Source: an uncultured Collinsella sp. (lineage in GTDB: Bacteria > Actinomycetota > Coriobacteriia > Coriobacteriales > Coriobacteriaceae). From it: 13,865 nt of DNA. Under the pieces are notes generated by a model. The model made no database searches, had not been told where the DNA came from, and saw nothing but the letters and a program-made list of their open reading frames with translations. The translations under genes were made by a program, and so were the position numbers. Below are positions 12,826 through 13,865 of the stretch, piece by piece; within the stretch, counting starts at the first letter, position 1, and every line of letters begins with the position of its first letter. The DNA lies in assembly GCA_958421035.1 (NCBI GenBank), contig CATZKS010000054.1, positions 1 to 13,865 of the forward strand. Direction: 5' to 3'.

Positions 12826-13716
12826 ATGAGTGATTTTGTCCTGACCTGTGAATCCGCCGCCGACCGAACCCGTGAGTTCTTTGCGTCGCGCAATATCCCT
12901 GTCGTGCGTTTTCATTACGAGATCGACGATGTTGTCTATACGGACGATCTGTATCAGTCGATTACGCCGGACGAGTTTTTTGCTCAGATTGCCGCGGGCG
13001 CCATGCCCAAGACGTCTCAGGTGAGCGTGGGTGAGTACGAGGAGTTTTGGGAGCCGTTTGTTGCCGAGGGTAAAGACGTGCTGCACCTGGCGTTGTCGTC
13101 GGGTATTTCGGGCACGTATGGATCGGCCTGCGTTGCGGCACAGATGCTCGCGGATCGCTATCCTCAGGGCGGCAAGGTGCGCGTCATCGATTCGCTGGCG
13201 GCGTCTTCGGGCTTTGGCCTGCTGGCGGAATATGCCGCCGACGTGCGCGATAGCGGGGCTTCACTCGACGAGACGGCCGCTTGGATTGAGGAGCATAAAC
13301 TCAACCTTCACCACTGGTTCTTCTCGACCGATCTATCGAGCTACCTGCGCGGCGGTCGCATTTCGGCTGCGAGCGCGATCATCGGCACGGCGCTTAAGAT
13401 TTGCCCGCTTATGACGGTCGATTGCGAAGGTGGGCTGTCGCCACGTGAGAAGATTCGCACTAAGAAGCGCGCGATTTCCGAGATGGCTAAGACTATGATG
13501 GCACACGTGCAGGACGGTGCGGATTATTCGGGTAAGTGCATCATGTCGCACTCGGCGTGCCGCGAGGATGCCGAGGCAGTTGCGGCGCTGATTGAGGAAC
13601 AGGTTCCGCAGCTTAAAGGCAAGATTGAGATCAATAACATCGGTACTCTGATTGGCTCGCATACCGGACCTGGTACGGTGGCGCTCTTCTTTATGGGCGA
13701 CAAGCGCGTGGATTAA
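12826..13716 (+). CDS. DegV/FakB-family fatty-acid-binding protein
   Basis: A 296-aa DegV-family protein. Characterised members (FakB) bind a fatty acid and present it to the kinase FakA, so that host or medium fatty acids can enter phospholipid synthesis. Family landmarks are present: KTSQ (residues 62-65), LSSGISGTY (90-98), LRGGRIS (174-180) and the C-terminal IGSHTGPGTVALFF (276-289). The N-terminus reads CESAADRT where many members have D-S-(T/A)-D-L. Length is typical and there is no signal peptide, so it is cytoplasmic. The ATG at 12826 has AAGGAG 6 nt upstream. It is monocistronic here, with its own promoter and a terminator 42 bases after the stop. No fakA-like kinase is in the window. 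Family membership is firm; the fatty-acid role is by analogy. Confidence 0.95.
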   Translation: MSDFVLTCESAADRTREFFASRNIPVVRFHYEIDDVVYTDDLYQSITPDEFFAQIAAGAMPKTSQVSVGEYEEFWEPFVAEGKDVLHLALSSGISGTYGSACVAAQMLADRYPQGGKVRVIDSLAASSGFGLLAEYAADVRDSGASLDETAAWIEEHKLNLHHWFFSTDLSSYLRGGRISAASAIIGTALKICPLMTVDCEGGLSPREKIRTKKRAISEMAKTMMAHVQDGADYSGKCIMSHSACREDAEAVAALIEEQVPQLKGKIEINNIGTLIGSHTGPGTVALFFMGDKRVD

Positions 13717-13757
13717 TTCGCCCCATCACATCGCTGCATGATTGCTCAAACGAAAAC

Positions 13758-13785
13758 GGCCCGCCTCACGTTTGTGGGGCGGGCC
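13758..13785. terminator. Bidirectional terminator after DegV-family gene
   Basis: GGCCCGCCTCAC (13758-13769) pairs with GTGGGGCGGGCC (13774-13785), a 12-bp stem with one T-G wobble and a 4-nt loop. T-rich sequence follows on both strands (GATGTTTT on plus, GTTTTCG on minus). It closes the DegV gene and could also stop a minus-strand gene entering from the right. Confidence 0.85.
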
Positions 13786-13818
13786 AAGATGTTTTGCTAG
13801 CGTTTCTTTCGGCTTATA

Positions 13819-13857
13819 GGACAAAATGTGTGTCCCGATAGAACATCCGTTTCTATC
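13819..13857. repeat. Two adjacent short hairpins at the right edge
   Basis: GGACA (13819-13823) and TGTCC (13831-13835) form a small hairpin whose arms resemble the GGGACAAA units of the large inverted repeat at 4089-4204. Directly after it, GATAGAA (13837-13843) and TTCTATC (13851-13857) form a 7-bp stem. The region runs off the window, so its role cannot be judged. Confidence 0.45.
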
Positions 13858-13865
13858 CATTAATC

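Overview
The window is ordinary chromosomal bacterial DNA, GC-rich at third codon positions, with short intergenic gaps and genes on both strands. The gene set (C69 dipeptidase, ABC1 kinase, class III fructose-bisphosphatase, GtrA pair, DegV protein, and cell-surface proteins with DUF4430 domains and Lys/Ser/Asp-rich stalks) suggests a gut actinobacterium of the Coriobacteriia, probably Collinsella or a close relative. This placement rests on recognising protein style and families, not on a search.

Layout. Bases 1-293 are a leader with two hairpins. A plus-strand block follows: a C69-family dipeptidase (294-1817), then a small phasin-like acidic protein (1889-2305) tightly coupled to an ABC1/UbiB-type atypical kinase with two C-terminal membrane helices (2314-4077). 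The block ends at a perfect 37-nt inverted repeat (4089-4204), each arm of which is itself a hairpin. This is a REPIN- or MITE-like intergenic element.

The most interesting part is 4278-9389. A promoter-like site leads into a cobalamin (B12) riboswitch (about 4309-4486) and then into two adjacent plus-strand surface-protein genes. The first (4632-8411) has a signal peptide, four DUF4430 (transcobalamin C-terminal-like) domains, a PQQ-like beta-propeller, a Listeria-Bacteroides repeat, a charged stalk and a C-terminal membrane anchor. The second (8421-9329) has an N-terminal membrane anchor, a Ser-rich stalk and one C-terminal DUF4430 domain. DUF4430 is related to the beta domain of animal transcobalamin and intrinsic factor, and the locus sits behind a B12 riboswitch. 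Together they suggest a bacterial cell-surface system that captures B12 or other corrinoids and is made when B12 is scarce. The function is inferred; the riboswitch and the domains are visible in the sequence.

Back-to-back terminators (9352-9389 for plus, 9425-9462 for minus) separate this operon from a minus-strand block. Read in its own direction, that block is fbp (12506-10590), a GtrA-family membrane protein (10511-10116) and a second GtrA paralogue (9896-9489). A 319-bp divergent intergenic region (12507-12825), rich in inverted and direct repeats, separates fbp from a plus-strand DegV/FakB-type fatty-acid-binding protein (12826-13716). That gene ends at a bidirectional terminator (13758-13785). 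No tRNA, rRNA, CRISPR array, transposase or phage gene was seen.
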